NCBI GenBank assembly: GCA_027623555.1
Contig: JAQBSZ010000020.1
Coordinates: 1-64,000, forward strand
DNA: 64,000 bases
DNA from: Pseudomonadota bacterium
GTDB taxonomy: Bacteria; Pseudomonadota; Gammaproteobacteria; Pseudomonadales; Pseudohongiellaceae
Direction of reading: 5' to 3'
Below, in pieces: positions 33,125-42,372 of this stretch (position 1 is the first letter of the stretch; every line of letters begins with the position of its first letter). The notes beneath the pieces are model-generated. The model ran no database searches and was not told the origin of the DNA. It worked only from the letters and a program-made list of their open reading frames with translations. The translations under genes and the position numbers were made by a program.

Positions 33125-35077
33125 TTACCCAGCTACTATGGCCGCAATGATATTCAGCGCGATCTCAATAAGCGCGTCGGCCTGACTCGAAGAGAGTTTC
33201 TTATCTCGCTGTGCTTCTACTTGATTGATGAAGGCTTGCAGATTATTCACTGCGGTATTGCTATTTCCCCTGTCTAAAGCTGCCTGTGCGGCTTGCAATT
33301 TGGCAAGCAGGGCATTTTCCAATCCATTATCAAGATCTTCTGACTGCACCAAGGCGATCAGTTCTGCAATTGTGGAAATTGGCTCTGGCTCTGCATTGGG
33401 GTCGAGTATAAACAGTACCAAATCGGAGAGATCGCCGTCACCATTGAGATCTTCATTAGCGCTGCTTTCATAGACTTGCACCAGCAACAGCGGTCCAAGC
33501 TGGAGAGGGGATCCTGAAACATCGAGGCTAGTGGCAAGCAGCGACTCCCCATCTATTATATGCAGCACCCAATCATCGGTGTCGCCATCTTCGTTGTAAT
33601 CTTTGCCAGTGCGGAACTCATAAAAGACCATGAGAAGATTATTACCGTAGACATCGTAGAAGAATCCATCTTCACCCAGGTTGTCTACTTCGCCGGTATT
33701 GTGGTTGTAGACATGCATAATGTAATCAGAACTATCACCATCACCGTTTATATCGATGTTGCCATTGCGCCATTCTGACCAGTGAAAGACAGCATAATCT
33801 CCATGTGCCCTGATCTGACCCGTCTGAAAAACCCCGATTTCCATGTTTGTGACGGTGCCTGTCGCGAAATCATAAATATGAGCAACCCGATCGGATGTAT
33901 CGCCGTCGAAATTTAGGTCCTCACGCTGACCGCTTTCGTTAGCCAGAAAAGCGACGAACCCATTCGATGTGTGTATGCCACCCCGTTCACCAGCTATGCC
34001 CAGATTGGTTACCGTATCGGTGCTTCGATCGTAAACGAACATCACTTCGTCACCAGTGTCGCCATCACCGTTCAGATCGGAATTTCCTTCCGATGATTCC
34101 CGCGCGACCCAGGCCATGTAGTCACCGTTCACGGAGACTTCTACGAGGTGTAAAGTGTACGACTTGCCCAGGTTGATAAAGCTGCGCGTGTCCATGTCGT
34201 AGATCTGCAACACGATATCTGCCAGATCACCATCGCTATTCCAGTCGACCCCATCCATTTGCTCACTCACAGCGAGTAAAAATCCTTTCACTCTCGAATC
34301 GGGAAAGGCTGCCCGCATGGTGTTCGTGAGAGATCCATCTGTCGAATCATAAACATGAAGTATGTAATCAAGAATGTCGCTGTCACCATTTAGATCGGTA
34401 TGACCTTGATCCACTTCTCGACTCAACACAGCAAATCCTTCTCCATAGGGCGCATAACCATTGGCGGAAATTCCAAGGTTCAGGACAGTGTCAGTCGGGA
34501 TGTCGTAGACATGGGCGATATTGTCGGCAGTATCGCCATCGCCATTAAGATCTTCGGGATAGCCGGAATTCTCCCGCATGACAAAATAGATCTGGTTGTT
34601 AGGGCTTACGCCGATAGGTGAGCCGGCTAGTTCAGTGTTGGTTATATCGCCGGTGAACAAGTCGTAGTAGAACAGTACTGCGTCATTGGTGTCGCCATCG
34701 TTATTCAGGTCCGTAAAGCCCTGTCGCGATTCCCACACCTGAAAAACCAGCCACTGACCGCTGAAACGGGTATTGCCATCCACAACAGCGTAGCCGAGAT
34801 TGATAATCTCGTTTTCGACAGCATCATAGATATGCAGCACAGTTTCGTAGCCGTCGGTATCACCGTCGCCATTGAGATCGGTTCCATTTTGTTGTGATTC
34901 GTTGACCACGAAAAAGGCGTAACCGAGCGGGTGGGTTTCAACAGTGCTGACTGCCAGTTGGGTATTCACCGTGGTAGTAGCAACTGCCTGGTAGGAAACG
35001 AAGAGCAGGAACAATGAAAGCAGTAATTCTTGCAGCAGTGTATTGGTCGGTTTCGAATTAAAGGCGATTTCGCGCAT
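33125..35077 (-). CDS. Secreted ten-repeat calcium-loop protein with FIMAH domain
   Basis: A 650-residue protein with a signal peptide (LLSLFLLFVSYQAVA). Ten repeats of roughly 50-60 residues each carry a D-x-N-x-DGD-x-x-D loop followed by a hydrophobic strand and YD (for example DLNGDGDTADNIAHVYD and DINGDGDSSDYIMHVYN). The loops resemble dockerin-like or EF-hand calcium sites and the strands a beta-propeller. The C-terminal 80 residues (ELIALVQSEDLDNGLENALL, then QAALDRGNSNTAVNNLQAF) match the helical FIMAH domain found at the ends of secreted and adhesive proteins. A surface or matrix role is likely. It is preceded and followed by family B hairpins. Confidence 0.8.
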   Translation of the reverse strand: MREIAFNSKPTNTLLQELLLSLFLLFVSYQAVATTTVNTQLAVSTVETHPLGYAFFVVNESQQNGTDLNGDGDTDGYETVLHIYDAVENEIINLGYAVVDGNTRFSGQWLVFQVWESRQGFTDLNNDGDTNDAVLFYYDLFTGDITNTELAGSPIGVSPNNQIYFVMRENSGYPEDLNGDGDTADNIAHVYDIPTDTVLNLGISANGYAPYGEGFAVLSREVDQGHTDLNGDSDILDYILHVYDSTDGSLTNTMRAAFPDSRVKGFLLAVSEQMDGVDWNSDGDLADIVLQIYDMDTRSFINLGKSYTLHLVEVSVNGDYMAWVARESSEGNSDLNGDGDTGDEVMFVYDRSTDTVTNLGIAGERGGIHTSNGFVAFLANESGQREDLNFDGDTSDRVAHIYDFATGTVTNMEIGVFQTGQIRAHGDYAVFHWSEWRNGNIDINGDGDSSDYIMHVYNHNTGEVDNLGEDGFFYDVYGNNLLMVFYEFRTGKDYNEDGDTDDWVLHIIDGESLLATSLDVSGSPLQLGPLLLVQVYESSANEDLNGDGDLSDLVLFILDPNAEPEPISTIAELIALVQSEDLDNGLENALLAKLQAAQAALDRGNSNTAVNNLQAFINQVEAQRDKKLSSSQADALIEIALNIIAAIVAG

Positions 35078-35307
35078 GGCTTTCTCCTGAGGCGGTCAGG
35101 GTTGATTTCAGGAATTGAGATTTGAGGACGGCATCCCGATGACCAGTCTAAGTGCCCCAGGTGGCGCCGACAATACGCCAAAAGGCGTATACAGAATAGT
35201 TGGATTAGCCATGATTAAAAGGTTACAAGCAGGGTCGCGACGGGTGAAAAACGGAGACAGACCACGATTTAGGCTAATCCTGAACTCAGTAAGTGAAGCA
35301 ACTGTAA

Positions 35308-35368
35308 GGGTCAGGTCTCCATCTGCAGCCTATTATGCCTTGTGTGTGCAATTGGAGACCTGACCCCC
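35308..35368. repeat. Family B hairpin (B8)
   Basis: GGGTCAGGTCTCCATCTGC and ATTGGAGACCTGACCCCC. A partial C arm (GAGACAGACCACGATTTAGG) lies just before at 35253. The 578-base gap 35078-35655 otherwise has only a doubtful small frame. Confidence 0.85.
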
Positions 35369-35427
35369 AACTACTTAATCCATTGATTAATGTCAAATTT
35401 GGCCGCCTGTTGTTGTGCTTTCATGGT

Positions 35428-35538
35428 ATGAGCCAAAAAAGGAGAGTACGAGCAGAGCAGAATGTGTGGTGTCGCCAGAGGCGGCGGTCCTGCCAGTGTA
35501 ACGATCCAAAGCAAATGATGGAAAAAATGATGGAGTAG
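35428..35538 (+). CDS. Doubtful small cysteine- and arginine-rich ORF
   Basis: A 36-residue frame, MSQKRRVRAEQNVWCRQRRR then SCQCNDPKQMMEKMME. The ATG is not preceded by a ribosome site. The composition is unusual, but nothing else supports translation. Confidence 0.15.
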   Translation: MSQKRRVRAEQNVWCRQRRRSCQCNDPKQMMEKMME

Positions 35539-35655
35539 ATAGGCCAGCCATGCTCTTTCAGGCTGATGCTACCGCTACCATAGAACAGCTGATGTTGATT
35601 CCTGGTACCGCCAGGGATGGGAACCGAGGAGGTACACCACTCAGCGGGGGCATAG

Positions 35656-36297
35656 ATGGTAAGAAGAATCTTTTGGATAGTGGTAAGGATAGTCGGATTG
35701 GTACTCGCTCCGATCATGGGTGCTGCTATGACTCTCGGACTGTTTTATTTCATGCAGTCGCTAATCTCTAGTGGTGCTCAACTGGATCAGCGTGTCATTG
35801 TCGTCAAGCTTGTCGACCCGACCATGCCTGTTATCGAATCGCTGTTAATCCAGAAGATCGACAAACCAGAACCTATCGAAGCGATTACAGAGCAACAGCC
35901 TGAGTTACAGGACAAGCGCATCAGCCTGGATTCAGGGCCTTCGCTGAACATTGAGCGGGCATCAGTCGAAATAGACACAAAGATGGATCTTTCCCTCGCT
36001 TCAATTGCGGCTACAGACGGTGATTACTTGCCTCTGGTAGCAATTGCTGCTCAATATCCAGTACGTGCCAGAGTGCGTGACATTGAAGGTTGGTGCATAG
36101 TGAGTTTCACCGTAGATGCACAGGGTGGTGTGGTCGAGAATAGCATCGTGGTGGTGGACGCTGAGCCGCCCGAGATTTTCAACCGCGCTTCAATACAGGC
36201 CGCCGCGCGCTTTAAATTCCAGCCGCGTGTTAGGAACGGTGTTGGGGTTGAAGTGCCTGGTGTGCAATACCTGTTTCGTTTTGAATTTGAGGACTGA
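35656..36297 (+). CDS. TonB-family energy transducer
   Basis: 213 residues. An N-terminal membrane anchor (LVLAPIMGAAMTLGLFYFMQ) is followed by a short linker (KPEPIEAITEQQPEL) and a C-terminal TonB domain: YPVRARVRDIEGWCIVSFTV, DAQGGVVENSIVVVDAEPPE, FNRASIQAAARFKFQPRV and a final strand. TonB couples the inner-membrane proton gradient to outer-membrane receptors; a receptor gene lies at 25721. No exbB/exbD is adjacent, and the anchor lacks the SHLS-type histidine I would look for. The linker is short and not strongly proline-rich, so it may be a specialised paralogue. Confidence 0.82.
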   Translation: MVRRIFWIVVRIVGLVLAPIMGAAMTLGLFYFMQSLISSGAQLDQRVIVVKLVDPTMPVIESLLIQKIDKPEPIEAITEQQPELQDKRISLDSGPSLNIERASVEIDTKMDLSLASIAATDGDYLPLVAIAAQYPVRARVRDIEGWCIVSFTVDAQGGVVENSIVVVDAEPPEIFNRASIQAAARFKFQPRVRNGVGVEVPGVQYLFRFEFED

Positions 36298-36381
36298 GTA
36301 AAAACAGGACAGAGTAAGTTCAGTAACCCGTTATATCGGCCTATATTTCTTGTTCGAGAAGCCATTGACAGTGAGTGTTTA

Positions 36382-36621
36382 GTGGCTATCAACGCGTTTG
36401 AAACTCACTATTTTGCGCATCAGTTGGAGCTAGCCGGGCTTCAAAGAAAACAACAATTTTCGAGTTACCCGATTTTAGGTGAATTGCCAGCGTCATCGGA
36501 TGCCCTCCATCGAGAGCAATTGGCCAGGCTTGATCGCAGGTTTTTCATTTGCTGCATACTGCAGGCTGTAATAGTGTTGGTAGTGACGCGCCCCTACATG
36601 CACGCACTGTTCGCACTTTAG
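36382..36621 (+). CDS. Short DUF1640-like paralogue, probably decayed
   Basis: From GTG, 79 residues. MAINAFETHYFAHQLELAGL parallels the start of the protein at 20901, and a membrane helix ends it (CCILQAVIVLVVTRPYMHAL). The coiled-coil middle with RFAEQN repeats is missing. It may be an internally deleted copy. Confidence 0.5.
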   Translation: MAINAFETHYFAHQLELAGLQRKQQFSSYPILGELPASSDALHREQLARLDRRFFICCILQAVIVLVVTRPYMHALFAL

Positions 36622-36658
36622 GCATTTTTGAAAACGGGGACCGTAATAAAGGATTAAG

Positions 36659-36733
36659 TCAGGACAGACCACGTTCATCTACGGTTAGAGCCAATCTTCT
36701 TGCCGCACTATTAGAAAAAAGTGGCCTGTCCCT
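36659..36733. repeat. Family C hairpin (C8)
   Basis: AGGACAGACCACGTTCATC and AAAAGTGGCCTGTCCCT; a diverged pair between convergent genes. Confidence 0.6.
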
Positions 36734-36748
36734 GTTTAATCTAGAATT

Positions 36749-37978
36749 TTATTGGCCTTCCCCGCCACATCCAATAAAAACACCATTAAGTATTCTGATG
36801 TTACTGCTATCTATCTCGGCGACAACCCAATGTGTTTCTTCGTCCTCGGAAGTTCCATCAGGTCCAGCTAAATCTGATTTTGGGGCACCATCAACCGTGC
36901 AGGTAAGACTGGCTGTTGCACTGCCGGAGGTTTGACCAGCTCTAACTGTGACTACCAGATCGTCAACCAGCGTGTCATTGTATGAACTGTCATATTCTTC
37001 GACATCAATATTGAAAGATTGGTCGCTAGTTGGGGCTGTCGCAACCCTGACGGTAAGCGTTACACTCGTTGATGCACCGTTTGCCAAGTTGATTCTAGTG
37101 CCTCCGGTAGTTAAAAACATAGACAGTGCTGTATCAACACACCTGACCACTACTTTACCTCTCGTGGTGGTAGTGGGACTGTCGCTTCTTTTGCCGGTCT
37201 CGCGATGGTAAGAATACACCTGGTGCCAATTCTCATCGTCAGACCTACCCTCAGTTCCCACGAGATCCCATTCTGATACATCTAACTCACATTCTGATTC
37301 CACGGGTGTACTTCCTGTGGTCGCACCCGCTGCAATGGGAACTGACACACTCGTTATAAGCCGATCATCGTCATTGGGCCAAACATCCCATTCCCATATT
37401 TCAACTTGCCAGCTTACTGTTGACGAGAGTGCATTTGCTATATCAACGTACGCCGTCAAAGTCCTTGTGCCAGCACCGAGGGCATTGTCGGAATAATCGC
37501 CGTCGTCATCTGTAAGTCGAATATCACTAATTACGCCACGAGTGCAGGTTAGGCTGACCAGACCACTAGTGGCCGCATCACCCGAGGTAAGCATTGCACT
37601 ACCTTCAGCATAGATTGTATGGGTATCTTCATCATCAGACCTTCCTGTGCCTTGTAAATCCCAACTGGAACCATCGCGGCTACAAGTTAATGTAAATGTT
37701 GTCGTTTTGGTTTGTTCGGTGGGTTCGAATGCAATTTCAACATTGCTTCTCAACAAGTCGTCTGTGCCGAATCCTGTATCGGATTCATAAATTGAAAATT
37801 GAAATGCCCTGCGCTCTCCGATATTTCCCGATCTGGTATAAGTCAATGTAAACGTTACTGATGCCCCATCCACCATCACACTGGGTGGGTTGGTAATCTC
37901 AAGAACTGCATCTGCATCATCACAAGCGGTGAGCAGTAATAACAAAGATGAAAGGGAAAGCACTGCCACTAGTCGCAT
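36749..37978 (-). CDS. Three-repeat beta-sandwich lipoprotein, function unknown
   Basis: About 409 residues from the ATG at 37978, with a lipoprotein signal (LSLSSLLLLLTACDD). The body has three homologous units of about 125 residues, each with a strand-rich opening (SVTFTLTYTRSGN, TLTAYVDIANALSS, SVTLTVRVATAPTS), a middle with NDD/RLI or similar, an AGxTxGS turn and a closing GRSDDE(D/N)..H.V motif (third copy TSEDEETH). It resembles surface-displayed Ig-like repeats. The ATG 48 bases further upstream lies in a family D hairpin and was not used. Confidence 0.7.
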   Translation of the reverse strand: MRLVAVLSLSSLLLLLTACDDADAVLEITNPPSVMVDGASVTFTLTYTRSGNIGERRAFQFSIYESDTGFGTDDLLRSNVEIAFEPTEQTKTTTFTLTCSRDGSSWDLQGTGRSDDEDTHTIYAEGSAMLTSGDAATSGLVSLTCTRGVISDIRLTDDDGDYSDNALGAGTRTLTAYVDIANALSSTVSWQVEIWEWDVWPNDDDRLITSVSVPIAAGATTGSTPVESECELDVSEWDLVGTEGRSDDENWHQVYSYHRETGKRSDSPTTTTRGKVVVRCVDTALSMFLTTGGTRINLANGASTSVTLTVRVATAPTSDQSFNIDVEEYDSSYNDTLVDDLVVTVRAGQTSGSATASLTCTVDGAPKSDLAGPDGTSEDEETHWVVAEIDSSNIRILNGVFIGCGGEGQ

Positions 37979-37982
37979 CGTG

Positions 37983-38042
37983 AGTCTCCAGGTAGATGGC
38001 ATCAGAGTAAATATACAATACTGCATTTTTGCGCTAATCCCA
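37983..38042. repeat. Family D hairpin (D3)
   Basis: ATCAGAGTAAATATACAAT and ACTGCATTTTTGCGCTAATC. It lies directly upstream of the lipoprotein start. Confidence 0.55.
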
Positions 38043-38367
38043 ATTCTAAAATTTCTTTTTTTATACCAATAACCGGAGTCGGTCAGTTTTAGAATGGCCT
38101 AAATAATAGTGTATTGGGGAGTTACTGATGGTTTCTGATGCAAACAGGATGATTTTTCCCGCTAGAGGAAGTGTGGCCCACTAATTGAGATAGCTCTTAT
38201 TCTTCTTATATTCCGACCAAGGCGTAGGCTTCAGCCATTATCTTCAAGCAATCGATCTGATTCGCATTAAGCTCAAACTCATGCGTGTTTTTAAATCCAC
38301 CCATGATTCATTTCTTCAATGAGCAACGGCCCCTACTAGCTAAGCATTCAATTTCTACACAGCATTT
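38043..38367. other. Gene-free stretch
   Basis: About 325 bases of AT-rich sequence with no reading frame I can support, no hairpin family match and no RNA gene signature. Confidence 0.5.
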
Positions 38368-38850
38368 CTATGGGCGTCTGAACACCAGCGTGTCGGTCAA
38401 GGTTTGTCCCTGCTGATTCACGCTCCGCGTTGTGATTGTCATGGTCCTGCCGTTAGTTGCAAGCTCCTTTGTCCCGGATTGTGCAAGCTGGCCGTCCGCC
38501 TTGATCCGATACTCCACCGTCCGATCGTCAACCTTGTTGTAGGCGATGGTCAATAACTGGCTCTGATTCAGGCTCGCCATGGGATATTCCTGATTATCGT
38601 ACATGTAGGTCGCAGAGAAATGCTGCCGACTGCCGTCCGCCGCCATTCCATCCAGGATAAATACAAAAGTCTCGCCACCGCGTAATTGGTAGGCGCGGGT
38701 TTGGGTGCGCGGGACCGGCGCGCTTTCAAAAGTCGACGCGGATACATCGAGTATCCAGTTTCCAGCAAAGGGGTTGGTGTTCTGGGCCTTCGCGACCCCT
38801 GAAAATGCGAGTACCGAGGACGCTGCAAGTAGTGCAAATAGTCGTTTCCA
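38368..38850 (-). CDS. Exported lipocalin-like protein of unknown function
   Basis: 160 residues from MWKRLF. A signal peptide ends GVAKAQ, followed by NPFAGNWILDVSASTF, SAPVPRTQTRAYQLRGGETF, YMYDNQEYPM and TMTITTRSVNQQGQTLTDTL. The FAGNW...SxS opening and the DRTVEYRIK strand pattern are typical of small periplasmic beta-barrel proteins next to dehydrogenase genes. No function can be named. A slightly longer start (ATG at 38874) is possible. Confidence 0.65.
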   Translation of the reverse strand, partial: WKRLFALLAASSVLAFSGVAKAQNTNPFAGNWILDVSASTFESAPVPRTQTRAYQLRGGETFVFILDGMAADGSRQHFSATYMYDNQEYPMASLNQSQLLTIAYNKVDDRTVEYRIKADGQLAQSGTKELATNGRTMTITTRSVNQQGQTLTDTLVFRRP

Positions 38851-38874
38851 CATGATCATGTACTCCGTATTCAC

Positions 38875-39219
38875 CCAAAGAGGTCATCTTTCGCACTGAC
38901 TCAATCGATGATGACTCAGAGGAGGAGTGTATATCACCCCCAGGATTAAGCCTACAAAATTACTGCCCGCCTCGACGTTAGACAGATGAAGATTTGAGTG
39001 AGCGCCCGCAAGGGGGGCATGCCAATATCAATGCAGGCAGCCACAGCGAATGACGCTACGCGTCGATACAATCAGGGAGTTTTCAATCTCGCTGTCCCTA
39101 TTTCAGTCCCGACATACTCACCGTTCAGGAACAGCAGCTGAAAAATGTTGAGGGAGCTCTGTGCATAACCCGAACGTCTCTACTGCGGCTGCGATGAGAA
39201 AATCAGTGATCACGCCTGT
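38875..39219. other. Gene-free stretch
   Basis: About 345 bases between two minus-strand genes. Nothing that I can identify as a gene, repeat family member or RNA. Confidence 0.45.
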
Positions 39220-40089
39220 CTATTTGAAAACGATGGTCTTCGAGCCATTAATGATAATGCGATGCTCACAATGCCAACGAAGTGCCCGCGCAAATGCTAC
39301 GCATTCCGCATCGCGACCGATCTGACGTAGCTCGTCGATATCGCAGTTGTGATCAATCTTTTCGACTGCCTGCTCAATTATTGGCCCTTCGTCAAGATCG
39401 GCGGTTACATAGTGCGCCGTCGCGCCAATAATTTTCACGCCGCGATTGTAGGCCTGACGATAAGGATCAGCGCCCTTGAATCCGGGTAAAAAAGAATGAT
39501 GAATATTGATGATTCGGCCGGGTAACTGTGTACATAAATCAGTAGACAATATCTGCATATACCTGGCCAGCGCCAGCACGTCCGCGTCGTGCTTCTCCAT
39601 TAACTGAAGCAGTTGGCGCTCCTGTGCAGATTTCACATCCGCGGATACTGGAAGATAGTGAAATGGCAGTTTATACCACTGCGCCATGCCACGCAGATCT
39701 TCATGGTTGGAAACCACGGCGACAATTTCAGCAGGCAATAACCCGGAATCCCAGCGGTGCAATATGTCGTTCAGACAGTGCCCATGTTTTGACACGGCAA
39801 GCAGAATCCGGGCAGACCTTCCCATGTCATGAAACTGCCGTGTCATGGAGAATTTCCTGGCAACTTCTGCGAACTTGTCATTCAGGTCGGCAACAGTGAT
39901 TCCGGATTCGGCAATCACTTCAAATTCAACGCGCATAAAAAACTGGTCAATTACCGGGTCACGGTGTTGCGCCGCTTCAGTAATAGTTGCCTCTTCCTGG
40001 TAAAGAAAATCGCTGACACTGCGGACGATGCCCCGAGTCTCGGGACAGGCTACGGTTAGGACAAATTTGGCCACATCACTGGCTGGCAT
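39220..40089 (-). CDS. purU: Formyltetrahydrofolate deformylase
   Basis: About 289 residues from MPASDVAKF. The N-terminal ACT-like domain (FVLTVACPETRGIVRSVSDF) is followed by a formyltransferase-fold domain with ILLAVSKHGHCLNDILHRW, VVSNHEDLRGMAQWYKLPFH, then RIINIHHSFLPGFKGADPY and GATAHYVTADLDEGPIIEQ. PurU hydrolyses 10-formyl-THF to THF and formate, balancing one-carbon pools and supplying formate for PurT. The catalytic Asn-His-Asp set is present (INIHHS, and D in TADLDEGP). It is a housekeeping gene with normal length. Confidence 0.93.
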   Translation of the reverse strand: MPASDVAKFVLTVACPETRGIVRSVSDFLYQEEATITEAAQHRDPVIDQFFMRVEFEVIAESGITVADLNDKFAEVARKFSMTRQFHDMGRSARILLAVSKHGHCLNDILHRWDSGLLPAEIVAVVSNHEDLRGMAQWYKLPFHYLPVSADVKSAQERQLLQLMEKHDADVLALARYMQILSTDLCTQLPGRIINIHHSFLPGFKGADPYRQAYNRGVKIIGATAHYVTADLDEGPIIEQAVEKIDHNCDIDELRQIGRDAECVAFARALRWHCEHRIIINGSKTIVFK

Positions 40090-40147
40090 GAACAATTCCT
40101 TTTTCTGATACAAACCATTCGTTGACTGACAGCTGCTTACGAATAAA

Positions 40148-40199
40148 TAGGGACAGATTTATTTTTCTTTTGAATTTAGAAAAAAATTCTATCCCTAAC
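40148..40199. repeat. Family F hairpin (F1)
   Basis: AGGGACAGATTTATTTTTC and AAAAAAATTCTATCCCTA. It lies at the end of the ModA-like gene and upstream of purU's start. Confidence 0.7.
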
Positions 40200-40201
40200 T
40201 C

Positions 40202-40963
40202 TTAGCGATTGACCGGTTCCATGCCGGATTTAGATATAGCGGCCGCTGCCTCAGACGAAGAGAGAAATTCGATAAGCTGTTTTGCAGATTCGTATTGTGC
40301 CGAACCCGTTATGATCGCCGCGGAGTAGGTCGTCTCAAACTGCAACTCTTCCGGGATAGTGCCTGCCAGATCTGCGCCTTCGATAGGCAATATTTCGCTG
40401 ACTTGTTGAAACCCTATCTCAGCCTCTCCTCGTCCAACGGCAATAGCGCCGGTTGTCAGGGTTTTTCCTGCCATGGCAGCGGTGATACCGAGTCGTGGAA
40501 ATAGTTCTTCAGTTAAGTAACGACCGCTGGTGCTGCTTGATACAGCAACCGACTCAGCCTGGAGTAAAACAGCTGTTAATGCTTCCGGTGTTGAAATATC
40601 GGGTTTCGCGGCGCCAGCTTGAACCGCCATGCCGATGATTGAGCGAGCGAGGTCTACATCGGTACCAGCAAGTATGCGGCCTTGTTCCCGAATTTCCTCT
40701 AAGCCCTGTCGCGCCAGTATTACTACATCTGCCTCTACACCGGAACGTATCTGATTAGGAATAGTGCGTGGGTTTGAACCAACCGAGCCACCCCGCGTGG
40801 TCTCTGCAGTTATTCCTGTGGTGCGTTCAAACTCTGGCAGCAGTTCCTGGTACGCCGCCGAAAACCCACCGGAGATGATGACTTTCAGTTGGGCGCAGGC
40901 GACACCTGGAACCAGGGTAGCGGCCAGCGCAAAACTGATTAGTAAAATTCGAAATTTGTACAT
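40202..40963 (-). CDS. ModA-like periplasmic solute-binding protein
   Basis: 253 residues with a signal peptide (ALAATLVPGVACAQ). LKVIISGGFSAAYQELLPEF matches the start of molybdate/extracellular binding proteins, followed by RSGVEADVVILARQGLEEI and SVAVSSSTSGRYLTEELFPR. No permease or ATPase genes (modB, modC) are near, so it may work alone or with a distant transporter. The anion specificity cannot be read from sequence. Confidence 0.78.
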   Translation of the reverse strand: MYKFRILLISFALAATLVPGVACAQLKVIISGGFSAAYQELLPEFERTTGITAETTRGGSVGSNPRTIPNQIRSGVEADVVILARQGLEEIREQGRILAGTDVDLARSIIGMAVQAGAAKPDISTPEALTAVLLQAESVAVSSSTSGRYLTEELFPRLGITAAMAGKTLTTGAIAVGRGEAEIGFQQVSEILPIEGADLAGTIPEELQFETTYSAAIITGSAQYESAKQLIEFLSSSEAAAAISKSGMEPVNR

Positions 40964-40984
40964 AAATAAAAGAGAACCAAATAA

Positions 40985-41065
40985 TTAGGATCAGATCCAT
41001 CTTTCCTCTATGACAAATTTCTTCTTTTGCAACAAGCAAGAAAAATGAATCTGCCCCTGTTAATC
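40985..41065. repeat. Family F hairpin, degraded (F2)
   Basis: AGGATCAGATCCATCTTTCC and AAAAATGAATCTGCCCCTG. With F1 it brackets the ModA-like gene. Confidence 0.5.
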
Positions 41066-41075
41066 ACTTTTATTG

Positions 41076-42347
41076 TCAATCGATAATGGCCTGCTGCACC
41101 GCGTTTTCGAAATCCTGCTGGGTACGCCCATGGGGTTGCTGCAGAAATAACACGCCTGTCAGTTCTTCTTCAGGATCTGTCCAGGTCCGCGTGCCGAAAG
41201 CACCCATCCAACCAAAGGCTCCCGCGCTGCGACGTGCGCCAGCGGCAATCGGATCCTGAGTAACATACACCGTGTAACCGAAACCCAGGCCATCCTGGAT
41301 TCGACCAATGCCATTATAAAGGCCGGCGGCCTGGTCAGTGCCCATCATGCGAATGGACCGTGGACTCAGCAGGCGATTGCCAAACAGTTCGCCACCATTA
41401 ACCAGCATCTGCTCGAACTTCAGGTAATCCTCAGCAGTGCTGTTGAGTCCTGCGGAGGCGGAGAAGTAATTGGTGGTGTTGTCAAAAAATGGCGACATGT
41501 CGCGATCTCTGATAACCACACGTCGATCTCGGTATTCCTGAGGCACGTTGAACCAGGTGTTGTTCATGTCCAGGGGGTTGAAGATGCGTTCCTTGATGAA
41601 CTCATCGAAAGCTTGTCCGGAGACAATTTCGATGATGCGAGCCACCACATCCAGGCCAACTAATCCGCTATAGGCCCAGCGATCGCCAGGCTGAAAATCC
41701 AGGGCTCCTGATGCGTAACGCGCCATTTCACTCTCCAAGGTTCTATCCGCTGGCAGGGGAAAAGACGTCGGTGTTTGCAATGACGAGCCCAGGCCGCCGG
41801 TGCCGAGGCCTGAAGTATGAGTCAGTAAGTCGTGAATCGTGATTTCCCGATGTGCCGGCACCAACCGATGTTCAGGAAGATTGTCTCTATCTACTTGTCT
41901 GGGGCTAATATTTTCATCGACGGGTTGTTTGAGTACAGCCACTTGCATGTCCGCAAATTCCGGAATGTACATGGAGACTGGATCTTCAGGGCGGATAAGT
42001 CCTTCCTCGATCATCATCATGGCAGCAACACCTAACACCGGTTTGCTGGAACTCATCATGATGAAAATGGAGTCTGCTTGCATGGGGCGATTATTCTGTT
42101 CATCCATTAATCCGTGCGTCTCGAAATGCACCAACTTGCCACGACGCGCGACCGCCGTCACTGCGCCTTGAATATCGCCGGCATCGATGTGCCTTTGAAT
42201 CGTGGTGTTAATTCGCTCCAGGCGCTCTGAGGACATGCCGACTTCTTCGGGTGTTGCCCAGGGAATCTCGGCAGCCCAGGTAGTATTTGAAAGCAGCAAG
42301 CCGGCGCTTAATAGAAGTACCAGCAGGGGATTTGTGATTTGTTTCAT
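41076..42347 (-). CDS. Exported serine hydrolase (beta-lactamase/EstB type)
   Basis: 423 residues with a signal peptide ending NTTWAAE. The start WATPEEVGMSSERLERINTT is typical. The catalytic SxxK is SSSK (MMSSSKPVLGVAAMMM) near residue 100; the second motif is YSGLVGLDV near 225, where Y-S-G takes the place of Y-x-N; the third region is SAGAFGWMGAFGTRTW near 380. This combination is more like esterase EstB than a true beta-lactamase. It opens a run of three minus-strand genes up to 44147. Confidence 0.85.
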   Translation of the reverse strand: MKQITNPLLVLLLSAGLLLSNTTWAAEIPWATPEEVGMSSERLERINTTIQRHIDAGDIQGAVTAVARRGKLVHFETHGLMDEQNNRPMQADSIFIMMSSSKPVLGVAAMMMIEEGLIRPEDPVSMYIPEFADMQVAVLKQPVDENISPRQVDRDNLPEHRLVPAHREITIHDLLTHTSGLGTGGLGSSLQTPTSFPLPADRTLESEMARYASGALDFQPGDRWAYSGLVGLDVVARIIEIVSGQAFDEFIKERIFNPLDMNNTWFNVPQEYRDRRVVIRDRDMSPFFDNTTNYFSASAGLNSTAEDYLKFEQMLVNGGELFGNRLLSPRSIRMMGTDQAAGLYNGIGRIQDGLGFGYTVYVTQDPIAAGARRSAGAFGWMGAFGTRTWTDPEEELTGVLFLQQPHGRTQQDFENAVQQAIID

Positions 42348-42372
42348 AGTGCTTATTCCTTTTTCCAGTTGA

